Below are positions 1 through 7,119 of a DNA stretch of 64,000 bases, one piece after another. Position numbers and translations under genes: made by a program. The notes beneath the pieces were generated by a model that ran no database searches, was not told the DNA's origin, and saw nothing but the letters and a program-made list of their open reading frames with translations. Source of the stretch: Clostridiales bacterium (lineage in GTDB: Bacteria > Bacillota > Clostridia > Caldicoprobacterales > DTU083); NCBI GenBank assembly GCA_012842605.1, contig DUSN01000070.1:90668-154667 (forward strand), written 5' to 3'. Numbering within the stretch: the stretch's first letter is position 1; every line of letters begins with the position of its first letter.

Positions 1-461
1 TTACAGGCACGAGGCTTGGATATACAGTGATTCCTAAAGCGCTGGAACGGAATGGAATGAATCTGAACGCTATGTGGGTACGCAATAGGACAACTAAAAC
101 CAACGGGGTTTCCTACATCATTCAAAAAGGAGCTGCGGCTGTTTTTACCCCGGAAGGGCAAGAACAGGTACATCGTAGTTTAGCAGTGTATAAAAATAAT
201 GCAGCTGTTTTGTCAGCTGCCCTTGATAAAATCGGTTTATGGTACTGCGGCGGGAAAAATGCGCCGTATATCTGGATGAAATGTCCCCATGGCATGACAA
301 GCTGGGAATTTTTTGACTATCTGCTGAATGAGATACAGGTAATTGGAACACCGGGTGCCGGATTTGGAGAATGCGGGGAAGGATTTTTCAGGTTTTCTGC
401 ATTTGGTACAGCAGATGATACTACTGAAGCAGCAAACCGTCTGATTAATCTATTAAAATAG
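1..461 (+). CDS. dapL: LL-diaminopimelate aminotransferase, C-terminal part (5' end outside window)
   Basis: This is a PLP-dependent class I/II aminotransferase. DapL converts tetrahydrodipicolinate to LL-2,6-diaminopimelate in one step, feeding lysine and peptidoglycan synthesis. The open frame enters at base 3 and reads TGTRLGYTVIPKAL at once, which is the segment just after the PLP-binding lysine, so that lysine lies a few residues outside the window. Further family motifs are TKTNGVSYIIQKGA, NAPYIWMKCP, GTPGAGFGECGEGFFRFSAFG and a C-terminal helix. About 152 residues are visible of the usual 390-410. A GTG at 27 could be mistaken for a start but lies inside the conserved fold. The stop at 459-461 is followed directly by the nadE ribosome site, so the two genes are probably cotranscribed. 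DapL is recognised from motif order; another class I aminotransferase is less likely. Confidence 0.85.
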   Translation, partial: TGTRLGYTVIPKALERNGMNLNAMWVRNRTTKTNGVSYIIQKGAAAVFTPEGQEQVHRSLAVYKNNAAVLSAALDKIGLWYCGGKNAPYIWMKCPHGMTSWEFFDYLLNEIQVIGTPGAGFGECGEGFFRFSAFGTADDTTEAANRLINLLK

Positions 462-474
462 CGAGGTGATCAAA

Positions 475-1203
475 ATGAGAAATTATCAGCAGGAATTTGA
501 AAAAAGAGTGGAATTTATTAAAAAAATTCTTGATAAGAGCGGTACTGAAGGTATAGTATACGGCAACAGCGGAGGCAAGGATTCCGCATTAGTAGGCATT
601 CTCTGCAAAGCAGCCTGTGATAATACAATCGGTATCATTATGCCCTGCACATCAAAACGTAATTATGGGATTGACATGGAGGATGCAAAAACGGTTGCCG
701 GCCGGTATAATATAGAAACCCGCATAATTGATTTGTCGCCTGTTAAAGAAGCATTTATATCACAGGTTACTTCTGCAGTTGAACTCAATCAGAAGGCTCT
801 GTTCAATATTGCTCCGAGGATTCGAATGATGACATTATATGCCATAGCTGCTGCTGAAAACCGGCTTGTTGCAGGTACTGGCAATCGCAGCGAGGCATAC
901 GTCGGGTATTTCACCAAGTGGGGTGACGGTGCACATGATTTTAATCCCATTGCAGATTTAACCGTCAGGGAAATCTATGAATTTCTCCGTTACCTTGACG
1001 CACCAGGCTGCATTATAGAAAAGGCACCCTCTGCAGGTTTGTTTGACGGACAGACAGATGAATCAGAGATGGGCATTACTTATAATACACTGGATGAATA
1101 CCTGCTCGGTGGAAGTGTTAGTGAGGAAGATGCCCTGGTGATTCAGAAAATGCATGAGTTAAGCGAGCATAAGCGAAAAGGAATAATTGTTTATCAGCCA
1201 TAG
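475..1203 (+). CDS. nadE: NH3-dependent NAD(+) synthetase
   Basis: The enzyme amidates nicotinic acid adenine dinucleotide to NAD+ using ATP and ammonia, the last step of NAD synthesis. The PP-loop SGGKDS is at residues 32-37. The C-terminal half has the NadE run of motifs: NIAPRIRMMTLYA, VAGTGNRSEAYVGYFTKWGD, FNPIADLTVREIYEFLRYL and PSAGLFDGQTDESEMG. There is no glutaminase domain, so ammonia must be supplied. Length is 242 aa, normal for the short form. An in-frame GTG at 466 is part of the ribosome site GAGGTGA (463-469); the ATG at 475 sits 5 bases after it and is the better start. It lies 13 bases after dapL. Confidence 0.88.
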   Translation: MRNYQQEFEKRVEFIKKILDKSGTEGIVYGNSGGKDSALVGILCKAACDNTIGIIMPCTSKRNYGIDMEDAKTVAGRYNIETRIIDLSPVKEAFISQVTSAVELNQKALFNIAPRIRMMTLYAIAAAENRLVAGTGNRSEAYVGYFTKWGDGAHDFNPIADLTVREIYEFLRYLDAPGCIIEKAPSAGLFDGQTDESEMGITYNTLDEYLLGGSVSEEDALVIQKMHELSEHKRKGIIVYQP

Positions 1204-1218
1204 CCTTCTCAGGGGGGA

Positions 1219-1455
1219 ATGGAACATATCCTGCTTGGAGGTATGCGAAGCGGGATTACTGCTCATGGAGACAATACTGACTTTATAGACAAGTGTGAGG
1301 CTGTTTGGCAGAACTCAAAAAGCTGGCACCGTGACTTAACACTCTGTCCATCAGACAGCCTTCCGAGGGAAAATGCAGTACCTGTTGTCATCTTAACCGA
1401 AGGTGAGCCGGTTGGCGGAAACCGGGTGCTGGTCGTACGTTTTGACATTCTATAA
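1219..1455 (+). CDS. Small hypothetical protein, 78 aa
   Basis: I do not recognise this ORF. It begins 16 bases after the nadE stop, in the same frame, with a G-run (GGGGGG) only 2 bases before the ATG, which is closer than a normal ribosome site. The protein has two cysteines, no membrane segment and no signal peptide; its end (VPVVILTEGEPVGGNRVLVVRFDIL region) looks like beta strands, as in a folded domain. It could be a real small gene cotranscribed with nadE, a remnant of a longer gene, or chance coding. A 61-aa ORF on the other strand overlaps it and is no better supported. Confidence 0.3.
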   Translation: MEHILLGGMRSGITAHGDNTDFIDKCEAVWQNSKSWHRDLTLCPSDSLPRENAVPVVILTEGEPVGGNRVLVVRFDIL

Positions 1456-1493
1456 AAATTAGAATATATTTGTTAATTATTTATCAAAATCCG

Positions 1494-1523
1494 TTGACTT
1501 TGCAATACAGGAAGCTATATAAT
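1494..1523 (+). promoter_or_regulatory. Sigma-A-type promoter of the TM1266/ABC operon
   Basis: TTGACT (1494-1499) and TATAAT (1518-1523) are separated by 18 bases. Transcription would begin around 1530, exactly where the paired leader structure starts. Confidence 0.7.
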
Positions 1524-1530
1524 TAATATG

Positions 1531-1644
1531 AAATGCATACAGTCGTTCCTGACGCATTTGGGTACGTCCCGGATGGAAAGGCGGCGGATTTGTGAATTTA
1601 TGATATAGGATTTTATAATTCCGCGCCTTTGGCGTGGATTTTTT
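1531..1644 (+). promoter_or_regulatory. Structured leader with terminator and competing antiterminator (riboswitch-like)
   Basis: The transcript start can fold AAATGC (1531-1536) with GCATTT (1554-1559), with an inner GTC/GAC pair (1542-1544/1551-1553), then GGG (1560-1562) with CCC (1568-1570). At the end is an intrinsic terminator: CCGCGCC (1621-1627), loop TTT, GGCGTGG (1631-1637), then six T (1639-1644). The upstream segment AGGCgGCGGA (1579-1588) is complementary, with one bulged G, to TCCGCGCCT (1620-1628), so it can pair with the 5' arm of the terminator and prevent its formation. This is the architecture of a transcription-attenuating riboswitch or protein-bound leader. I could not match it to a known class: it lacks the TPP, cobalamin, SAM-I, ZTP, fluoride and purine signatures I checked. 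The ligand is unknown. Confidence 0.6.
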
Positions 1645-1671
1645 ATTGCAAATTTGTTAAAGGGGTGACTT

Positions 1672-1941
1672 ATGGATAACAGAATATCAGTTATAAGTAT
1701 TATTGTGGAGGACACCAGCGTGGCGGCTGAGGTAAATAAACTGCTTCACGATTTCGGTAATTACATAGTAGGGAGAATGGGTATACCATATAGGGACCGA
1801 GGCATTTCAATAATATGCGTAGTTATGGATGCGCCGGGAGATATAGTAAGTTCTCTGTCGGGAAAGCTTGGAATGCTTAAAGGCGTAAGCACAAAAACAG
1901 TAGTTGCAAAACAAAATAAAACAACCAAAAAGGAAGGATAA
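1672..1941 (+). CDS. TM1266-family ACT-like protein (putative iron-only hydrogenase system regulator)
   Basis: An 89-aa protein very like Thermotoga TM1266: VISIIVED, VNKLLHDFGNYIVGRMG, PYRDRGISIICVVMDAP and LSGKLGMLKGVSTKTV. The fold of the family is ferredoxin-like/ACT or NikR C-terminal-like, suggesting a small-molecule or metal-binding oligomer. It is annotated as a hydrogenase-system regulator because it often lies near [FeFe]-hydrogenase maturation genes, but a direct regulatory role is not established. No DNA-binding domain is visible here. Ribosome site AAAGGGGTGA precedes the ATG. The gene is first in an operon after the attenuator leader and ends 2 bases before the ABC substrate-binding protein, so it probably senses or handles the same compound. 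Confidence 0.75.
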   Translation: MDNRISVISIIVEDTSVAAEVNKLLHDFGNYIVGRMGIPYRDRGISIICVVMDAPGDIVSSLSGKLGMLKGVSTKTVVAKQNKTTKKEG

Positions 1942-1943
1942 CC

Positions 1944-3014
1944 ATGAAAAAAGTATTTTCTATAGTTTTATCAGCAGTTTTATTAACAATTATTCTGGCC
2001 GGATGCCAGACAGCTCAAGATAACAACAAACCCGAAACCACATCAACTCCTGAACCTACACCAGCAGCTGCCCAGACTCCTGAACCCACACCTGCCGGAA
2101 ATGAGAGCGGAGATGGGACAGAGCCGGTCAACATTAGAGTAGGCGGACTGAAGGGACCTACTTCCATAGGATTGGTTAAGCTGATGGAGTCAGCAGAAGC
2201 AGGTGAAGCTGCAAACAATTATACCTTTACCATTTCAGGCTCAGCAGATGAAGTTACACCCAAGCTTGTCAAGGGAGAGCTTGATATGGCAGCAGTGCCT
2301 GCAAACCTAGCATCGGTTCTGTACAACAATACAAACGGTGATATAAAGCTGCTTGCTGTAAATACCTTAGGTGTTGTTTATATTGTTGAAAAGGGAAATG
2401 AAATACAATCCTTTGAAGATCTCAAGGGCAAGACCATTTATGCAACGGGTAAGGGTTCAACACCTGAGTATACCCTCAGATACCTGCTTTCCGAGAATGG
2501 GATTGACCCAGACAAGGATGTTACGCTTGAATGGAAGTCTGAGCCTACCGAGGTTGTAGCGCTTTTCTCCGAGATAGATTACGGTGTGGCCATGATGCCT
2601 CAGCCTTATGTTACAGTTGCCCAGACCCAGATTGAAGGATTGCGCACAGCAATAGACCTTGCAAATGAATGGGATGCACTTGACAACGGCAGTGATCTGA
2701 TTACCGGAGTACTGGTGGCAAGGAAGGATTTTGTTGAAAAATACCCTGAGCAGGTAGCGGCATTTCTTGATGAGTATAAGCAGTCCATAGAATATGTAAA
2801 TGCCAATATCCCTGAAGCAGCCCAGCTGGTGGAAAAGTTTGGCATAGTAAAGGCTGCAGTAGCAGAAAAAGCCATACCATACTGCAATATACGCTTTATG
2901 GAAGGTGCTGAAATGAAGGCTTCCATGCAGGGGTATCTGAGTGTGCTGTTTGATCAAAATCCAAAATCCATAGGCGGGAAACTTCCCGAAGATGATTTCT
3001 ATTATGAAAGATAA
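1944..3014 (+). CDS. ABC transporter substrate-binding lipoprotein, NMT1/THI5-SsuA type
   Basis: An extracytoplasmic solute receptor. The N-terminal signal ends in the lipobox LAGC with lipid-bearing Cys21. A Pro/Thr-rich tether (about residues 28-60, with two TPEPTPA-like repeats) links it to the binding domain. That domain has the two-lobed pattern of NMT1/THI5-like proteins: VNIRVGGLKGPTSIGLVKLM, KGELDMAAVPANLAS, SFEDLKGKTIYATGKGSTPEYTLRYLL. Such receptors bind pyrimidine precursors, sulfonates, nitrate or similar small compounds; the substrate cannot be told from sequence. It is followed by permease and ATPase genes, and its 3' end overlaps the permease start by 23 bases. Confidence 0.85.
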   Translation: MKKVFSIVLSAVLLTIILAGCQTAQDNNKPETTSTPEPTPAAAQTPEPTPAGNESGDGTEPVNIRVGGLKGPTSIGLVKLMESAEAGEAANNYTFTISGSADEVTPKLVKGELDMAAVPANLASVLYNNTNGDIKLLAVNTLGVVYIVEKGNEIQSFEDLKGKTIYATGKGSTPEYTLRYLLSENGIDPDKDVTLEWKSEPTEVVALFSEIDYGVAMMPQPYVTVAQTQIEGLRTAIDLANEWDALDNGSDLITGVLVARKDFVEKYPEQVAAFLDEYKQSIEYVNANIPEAAQLVEKFGIVKAAVAEKAIPYCNIRFMEGAEMKASMQGYLSVLFDQNPKSIGGKLPEDDFYYER

Positions 3015-3792
3015 TAAGCAAGGACAAGAGAAATATAATATACCCGAAAAATCCCGGTTAGAAAAGATAGCGGCAGCTGCATTTGCCCTGCTTGTATGGC
3101 AGGCTGGTGCTATGCTGCTTAACAACAGCATGCTGCTTGCCGCTCCATTAACTGTAGTTAAAAGGCTGTACAGTCTCTGTATGGAGGGTGATTTGTTCAG
3201 CGTTGCCGGCTATTCACTGATCAGGATTGTTTCGGGATTTCTGCTGGCGCTGGCAGCGGGAGGCATACTGGCCGTAATTGCTGCCCGGTTCCGCCTTGCA
3301 GAGGTCATGATATGGCCTTTTATTGCAGCGATTAAGTCTGTACCGGTAGCATCATTTATAATTCTGTGCTTGATTTGGCTGAACTCAGGGACCCTTTCGA
3401 TATTTATTGCTTTTTTGATGGTAATTCCCGTTGTGTACACAAATATGCTTCAGGGAATCAAAAGCACCGACAGTAAAATGCTGGAAATGGCAGAAGTTTT
3501 TAGTGTAAGCTGGCTGAAAAGAATTAAGTATATTTACTTGCCGCAGCTAAAGCCGTATATTTTATCAGCCTGCAGTGTATCAATCGGATTATCATGGAAA
3601 GCCGGAACAGCAGCTGAAGTCATTGGTATTCCTGAAGGTTCAATCGGTGAAATGCTTTATGAGGCAAAGGTGTATTTCAGCTCGGGTGATCTGCTGGCAT
3701 GGACAGTGGTTATTATTGCAGCCAGCATTGCTTTTGAAAAATTATTCTTGCTTCTTTTAAGGTATTCCTTTGAAAGACTGGAGAGATCCTGA
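2992..3792 (+). CDS. ABC transporter permease, SsuC/TauC/ThiX type
   Basis: Inner-membrane permease of the transporter encoded on both sides. About six hydrophobic segments are visible, with the BPD-type cytoplasmic loop EMAEVFSVSWLKRIKYIYLPQLKPYILSA, in which the EAA-like motif contacts the ATPase. Length is 266 aa, normal for this family. The ATG at 2992 overlaps the end of the receptor gene; an ATG at 3004 (MKDNKQGQ) is equally possible because neither has a strong ribosome site. The gene ends one base before the ATPase start. Confidence 0.82.
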   Translation: MISIMKDNKQGQEKYNIPEKSRLEKIAAAAFALLVWQAGAMLLNNSMLLAAPLTVVKRLYSLCMEGDLFSVAGYSLIRIVSGFLLALAAGGILAVIAARFRLAEVMIWPFIAAIKSVPVASFIILCLIWLNSGTLSIFIAFLMVIPVVYTNMLQGIKSTDSKMLEMAEVFSVSWLKRIKYIYLPQLKPYILSACSVSIGLSWKAGTAAEVIGIPEGSIGEMLYEAKVYFSSGDLLAWTVVIIAASIAFEKLFLLLLRYSFERLERS

Positions 3793-3793
3793 T

Positions 3794-4384
3794 ATGGACA
3801 TCATAGTTTCAAATCTTTCAAAAAGCTTTGGTGTAAACCCAGTGCTGGTTGATTTCAATGCAATCTTTCCCGGGCATGAGCTGACCTGTATAATGGGCCC
3901 GTCAGGCTGTGGAAAAACTACCCTGCTTAATATTTTAATGGGATTAATAAAGCCCGACAGCGGGACCGTCAGCGGGGTTCCCAGGCTGAAAAGCGCTGTT
4001 TTCCAGGAGGACAGGCTTTGTGAAAGCTTCAATGCCGTTTCTAATGTGCGGCTGGTCTGCAGCAGGAAGGTTGAAACCGGCAGGATAGTATCTCATCTTG
4101 AACGCATAGGTCTTAAGGGCAGCCTTGAGCAGCCGGTAAGTGAATTAAGCGGCGGTATGAAGCGAAGAGTGGCCATAGTGCGAGCCATACTTGCAAATAG
4201 CGATATTATATTTCTTGATGAACCATTCAAGGGCCTCGATGTTGATACCAAAAAAACAGTCATGCAGTACTTAAAGGACAATTTGCAAGGCAGGACTGTC
4301 ATAATGGTAACCCATAATATTGATGAGGTGAATGCATTAGGCGGCAGGGTTATAAAAATGACAGGGAAGGACGTTAAGAACTGA
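3794..4384 (+). CDS. ABC transporter ATP-binding protein, SsuB/TauB/ThiZ type
   Basis: The ATPase that powers the NMT1-type importer. Walker A GPSGCGKTT, the signature LSGGMKRR, Walker B IIFLDEPF and the switch histidine in VTHN are all present. At 196 aa it is shorter than the usual 240-260; the region between Walker A and the signature is compact, and there is no C-terminal extension. An upstream in-frame ATG at 3770 lies within the permease gene; the ATG at 3794 has GGAGAG 7-8 bases upstream and begins at the normal ABC N-terminus. It is the last gene of the operon that starts with the attenuator leader, unless sfsA 4 bases downstream is included. Confidence 0.85.
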   Translation: MDIIVSNLSKSFGVNPVLVDFNAIFPGHELTCIMGPSGCGKTTLLNILMGLIKPDSGTVSGVPRLKSAVFQEDRLCESFNAVSNVRLVCSRKVETGRIVSHLERIGLKGSLEQPVSELSGGMKRRVAIVRAILANSDIIFLDEPFKGLDVDTKKTVMQYLKDNLQGRTVIMVTHNIDEVNALGGRVIKMTGKDVKN

Positions 4385-4388
4385 AGCA

Positions 4389-5102
4389 ATGAAATATTTA
4401 AATGTAGTAGAAGGTATATTTTTGAAAAGACCTAACCGGTTTACAGCCCATGTCATGGTTGATGGAAAAGAAGAAATTGCTCATGTGAAAAATACAGGCA
4501 GGTGCAGGGAATTATTAGTTCCAGGTACCGTGGTATACCTCCAGGTGCATGACATATCCAGCCGCAAAACCAAGTACTCCCTGGTTACCGTTAAAAAGGG
4601 CGGATTGCTTATAAACATAGACAGCCAGGCACCTAATAAAGTTATGCAGGAATATTTAGCACAAACAAAGGGTCTGCCTGGCTTGAATAATCTTATCAGC
4701 CGGATCAAGCCGGAAGCAGCTTACGGCAGTTCGCGTTTTGATTTTCAAGTATCAGCAGGTGCTCAGCAGGCATTCCTGGAAATAAAAGGCGTAACCCTGG
4801 AACAGGATGGCATAGCGAAATTTCCGGATGCCCCCACAGAACGGGGGGTAAAGCATATCCGGGAATTAATGGAAGCGGCTGGCAAAGGATTTCTGGCGTA
4901 CGTTATATTTGTAGTACAGATGAAGGGCATAAAATACGTAACGCCCAATGACCGGACACATCGGGAGTTCGGGCTGGCTCTTCGCGAAGCATACAGGGCA
5001 GGAGTTAATATTCTTGCATACGACTGCTGTGTTAAACCTGATGAGTTGAGCATAGATCAGCCTGTACCGGTAGTACTGCAGGAATTTGATATATTCTCAT
5101 AA
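4389..5102 (+). CDS. sfsA: SfsA family protein (sugar fermentation stimulation protein homologue)
   Basis: SfsA-family proteins are about 235 aa, with an N-terminal OB-like region and a C-terminal PD-(D/E)XK nuclease-like fold; their exact function is unsettled (E. coli SfsA binds DNA and affects maltose genes). Here 237 aa match end to end: FLKRPNRFTAHV, HVKNTGRCRELLVPG, YGSSRFDFQ, AFLEIKGVTL, FPDAPTERGVKHIRELM and AYVIFVVQM. The acidic FLEIKGVTL motif corresponds to the nuclease-like active site. The ATG lies 4 bases after the ABC ATPase stop, so it may be cotranscribed with that operon; a functional link is not evident. Confidence 0.88.
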   Translation: MKYLNVVEGIFLKRPNRFTAHVMVDGKEEIAHVKNTGRCRELLVPGTVVYLQVHDISSRKTKYSLVTVKKGGLLINIDSQAPNKVMQEYLAQTKGLPGLNNLISRIKPEAAYGSSRFDFQVSAGAQQAFLEIKGVTLEQDGIAKFPDAPTERGVKHIRELMEAAGKGFLAYVIFVVQMKGIKYVTPNDRTHREFGLALREAYRAGVNILAYDCCVKPDELSIDQPVPVVLQEFDIFS

Positions 5103-5182
5103 AACGAAAATTATGGTAATATTGTAAATATCATAGTATCAAAACAAAATCTAAATAATAAATACAAAAAGAAGGTAATGTG

Positions 5183-5911
5183 ATGGAAATTAAAGTCTTA
5201 TCTATTGGAAACAGTTTTTCACAGGATGCCCACAGGTATTTGCATGGGATTGCAAAAGCAGACGGTGTCAATATGAAATGTGTGAATCTGTTTATAGGCG
5301 GATGCACCCTTTCCATGCATTATAAAAATATGATCAGCGACGCAAAAGAATATTGGCTTGAGTTCAACGGAGAAGTTACCGGATTTAAAACTACCATTAA
5401 GGAAGCCCTGCTAAGTGATGACTGGGACTTCATCACACTTCAGCAGGCGAGTTATCAAAGCTATTCCTATGATACATACCAGCCTTACCTGCAGGAACTG
5501 GCAAAGTACATCAGGTACCATGCACCTAAATCAAAGCTTTTGCTGCATCAGACCTGGGCTTATGAACAGGGCAGTGAAAGGTTAAGCAGCGTAGGATATG
5601 AAGACCAGGCTGACATGTTCAGGGATCTTAAAGCAGCATACGAAAGAGCCGGGGAGGACATCAGAGCAGATGGTATTATTCCTGCGGGCCAATGCCTGCA
5701 GAATCTTTTGGCCAATGGAATACAGAAGGTCCATCGTGATACTTTCCACTTGGATCTGGGTGTGGGAAGGTATGCTGTTGGCTTAACATGGTATGGATTT
5801 TTAACAAGGCGAAGTATAAGGGGCAATAAGTTTAATGAATTTGATCAGCCTATTTCAGAAAGAGAGATAGAAATTGCCTGTACATCTGCTGAGCAGGCTT
5901 TGGATAGGTGA
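5183..5911 (+). CDS. DUF4886 domain protein, SGNH-hydrolase-like
   Basis: The N-terminus IKVLSIGNSFSQDAHRYLH contains the block I GNSFS motif of SGNH/GDSL-like hydrolases, with Ser as the presumed nucleophile. DWDFITLQQASYQS and a distal DTFHLDLGVGRYAVGLTWYGFLT are typical of DUF4886, the late Asp/His supplying the rest of the triad. No signal peptide, so it is probably cytoplasmic. The substrate is unknown; relatives act on acylated carbohydrates. The ATG at 5183 is 7 bases after GAAGG; the GTG at 5180 is less likely. It stands alone between sfsA and a membrane protein. Confidence 0.75.
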   Translation: MEIKVLSIGNSFSQDAHRYLHGIAKADGVNMKCVNLFIGGCTLSMHYKNMISDAKEYWLEFNGEVTGFKTTIKEALLSDDWDFITLQQASYQSYSYDTYQPYLQELAKYIRYHAPKSKLLLHQTWAYEQGSERLSSVGYEDQADMFRDLKAAYERAGEDIRADGIIPAGQCLQNLLANGIQKVHRDTFHLDLGVGRYAVGLTWYGFLTRRSIRGNKFNEFDQPISEREIEIACTSAEQALDR

Positions 5912-5975
5912 CCATTATACTGTTTGTATTGTAAAAATATAAATTATAAAGATGGAATATGGTTAACACAACACT

Positions 5976-6003
5976 TTGATATGCATTTTTGGTATGCTAT
6001 AAT
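5976..6003 (+). promoter_or_regulatory. Sigma-A-type promoter upstream of the 6044 gene
   Basis: TTGATA (5976-5981) and TATAAT (5998-6003) with a 16-base spacer, about 40 bases before the GTG start. Confidence 0.55.
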
Positions 6004-6043
6004 ACATATGAATAACAATGCATATCATCCGAGGTGAGAGAAA

Positions 6044-6502
6044 GTGTATAAAGAAATCGATTTTATTGAGATAAAAAAGCAATTGAATAAAATGATAATT
6101 TTAGTGGCAGCAATCTTTTTTGCATTCCTTATTCCGTCTGTAGCTTTTATGCTGCGTCTGCCCCAATGGATTGGCGCAGTTTTCCTGTCAGTTGGCGTAA
6201 GTCTTGTAATTTTCATCTGGGGAGTCTATGGGACACCCACGTTAAATTATTACCGCTATATTAAGGACATAATGGAAGGCCGTATCCGTGAGACAAAGGG
6301 GATTGTGGCCAATATAGCACAAGAGCCTGTATACAAGGATAACAGGCTGCTGTATTATGAAATCCTGATTAATGATTTAGAAGATGATGTTGAGAGAGTT
6401 CTGCTGTACGATGAAAACAAAGGTAAGCCAAATTTGGAAGTGGGAAGCAAATATTTATTCCGTACATTTCAGAATTTCATTACTAATATAGAGTCACTCT
6501 GA
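6044..6502 (+). CDS. Small membrane protein of unknown function, 152 aa
   Basis: I do not recognise a named family. Two hydrophobic segments (about residues 17-36 and 42-62) are followed by a soluble C-terminal domain of about 85 residues with alternating charged and hydrophobic residues, probably a small beta barrel (KGIVANIAQEP, YYEILINDLEDDVERVLLYDE). Start is GTG 6044, with GAGGTGAGAG upstream. It has its own promoter and overlaps the convergent lipoprotein gene by 9 bases at the 3' ends. Confidence 0.6.
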   Translation: MYKEIDFIEIKKQLNKMIILVAAIFFAFLIPSVAFMLRLPQWIGAVFLSVGVSLVIFIWGVYGTPTLNYYRYIKDIMEGRIRETKGIVANIAQEPVYKDNRLLYYEILINDLEDDVERVLLYDENKGKPNLEVGSKYLFRTFQNFITNIESL

Positions 6503-6952
6503 TTCACCGTCCAGGATGGGGCTGTCACTGAATATTTTATTCTGCCCCAGTATCTTGCCATCCTGGGTAATATATATAATCGTACAGTGTTCGCATGGGT
6601 GATTAACAGGATCTTCACTGTCATATAACCGAACTTCCAGGTAATCACCCGAATATTCTATAGTTTTATTGCCGATAAGAGAAATCTTAGCTGCTGTTTT
6701 TCCTGCTTCATGATACTCAATATAGGTTTCCTGGAAGGATACTGTTTCTCCTAAGCTTTTTAAGTAATTAGCTGCTATATTAATAGCCTTCAAATCATCC
6801 ATCCGGATCAGAAATGTGCTGCCTTTGAAAGCAGTATCGTGCGGTTCCTGGTCCTGGGTGTTTTTTTGTGTATTTGCTGCATTGCAGGAAACATAAGCAA
6901 AAATGATAAACAATAATATTAAAGTCAACAGTATCACATTCCTATTTTTCAT
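6494..6952 (-). CDS. Putative lipoprotein, 152 aa
   Basis: The N-terminus is a lipoprotein signal with Cys23 at the end of YVSC. The mature part is about 130 residues with a possible disulfide or metal pair (HPCEHCTIIYI) and no family I recognise; its beta-rich, conserved-looking stretch (YLEVRLYDSEDP, IIYITQDGKILGQNKI) suggests a compact extracellular domain. The ATG at 6952 has GGGAGAG at a 7-base spacing; an ATG 15 codons upstream has no site and would put charged residues before the signal. Expressed alone, convergent with the 6044 gene. Confidence 0.62.
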   Translation of the reverse strand: MKNRNVILLTLILLFIIFAYVSCNAANTQKNTQDQEPHDTAFKGSTFLIRMDDLKAINIAANYLKSLGETVSFQETYIEYHEAGKTAAKISLIGNKTIEYSGDYLEVRLYDSEDPVNHPCEHCTIIYITQDGKILGQNKIFSDSPILDGESE

Positions 6953-7119
6953 ATACAACTCTCCCATGTTTTTGCTGGTAAAATTATATGCAGGCATACA
7001 ATGCTAGAATTCCTTATCTATGTTTATTTTTATGGCAGGAAGGAATATAATTGCAAAAGGTAGAATATATGCACCAATAAGTTTTTTCTGGAAAGGAGGA
7101 AGGGGTTAACCCTGACTAG

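Noticed and set aside
1531-1644. TPP riboswitch controlling the THI5-like transporter
   Set aside because: The conserved CUGAGA and CCUGAUCUGG-type elements are absent and the leader is too short.
2457-3131. A 224-aa ORF on the minus strand over the ABC receptor and permease
   Set aside because: It is antisense to two well-supported genes, has a composition typical of reverse-strand shadows and no ribosome site.
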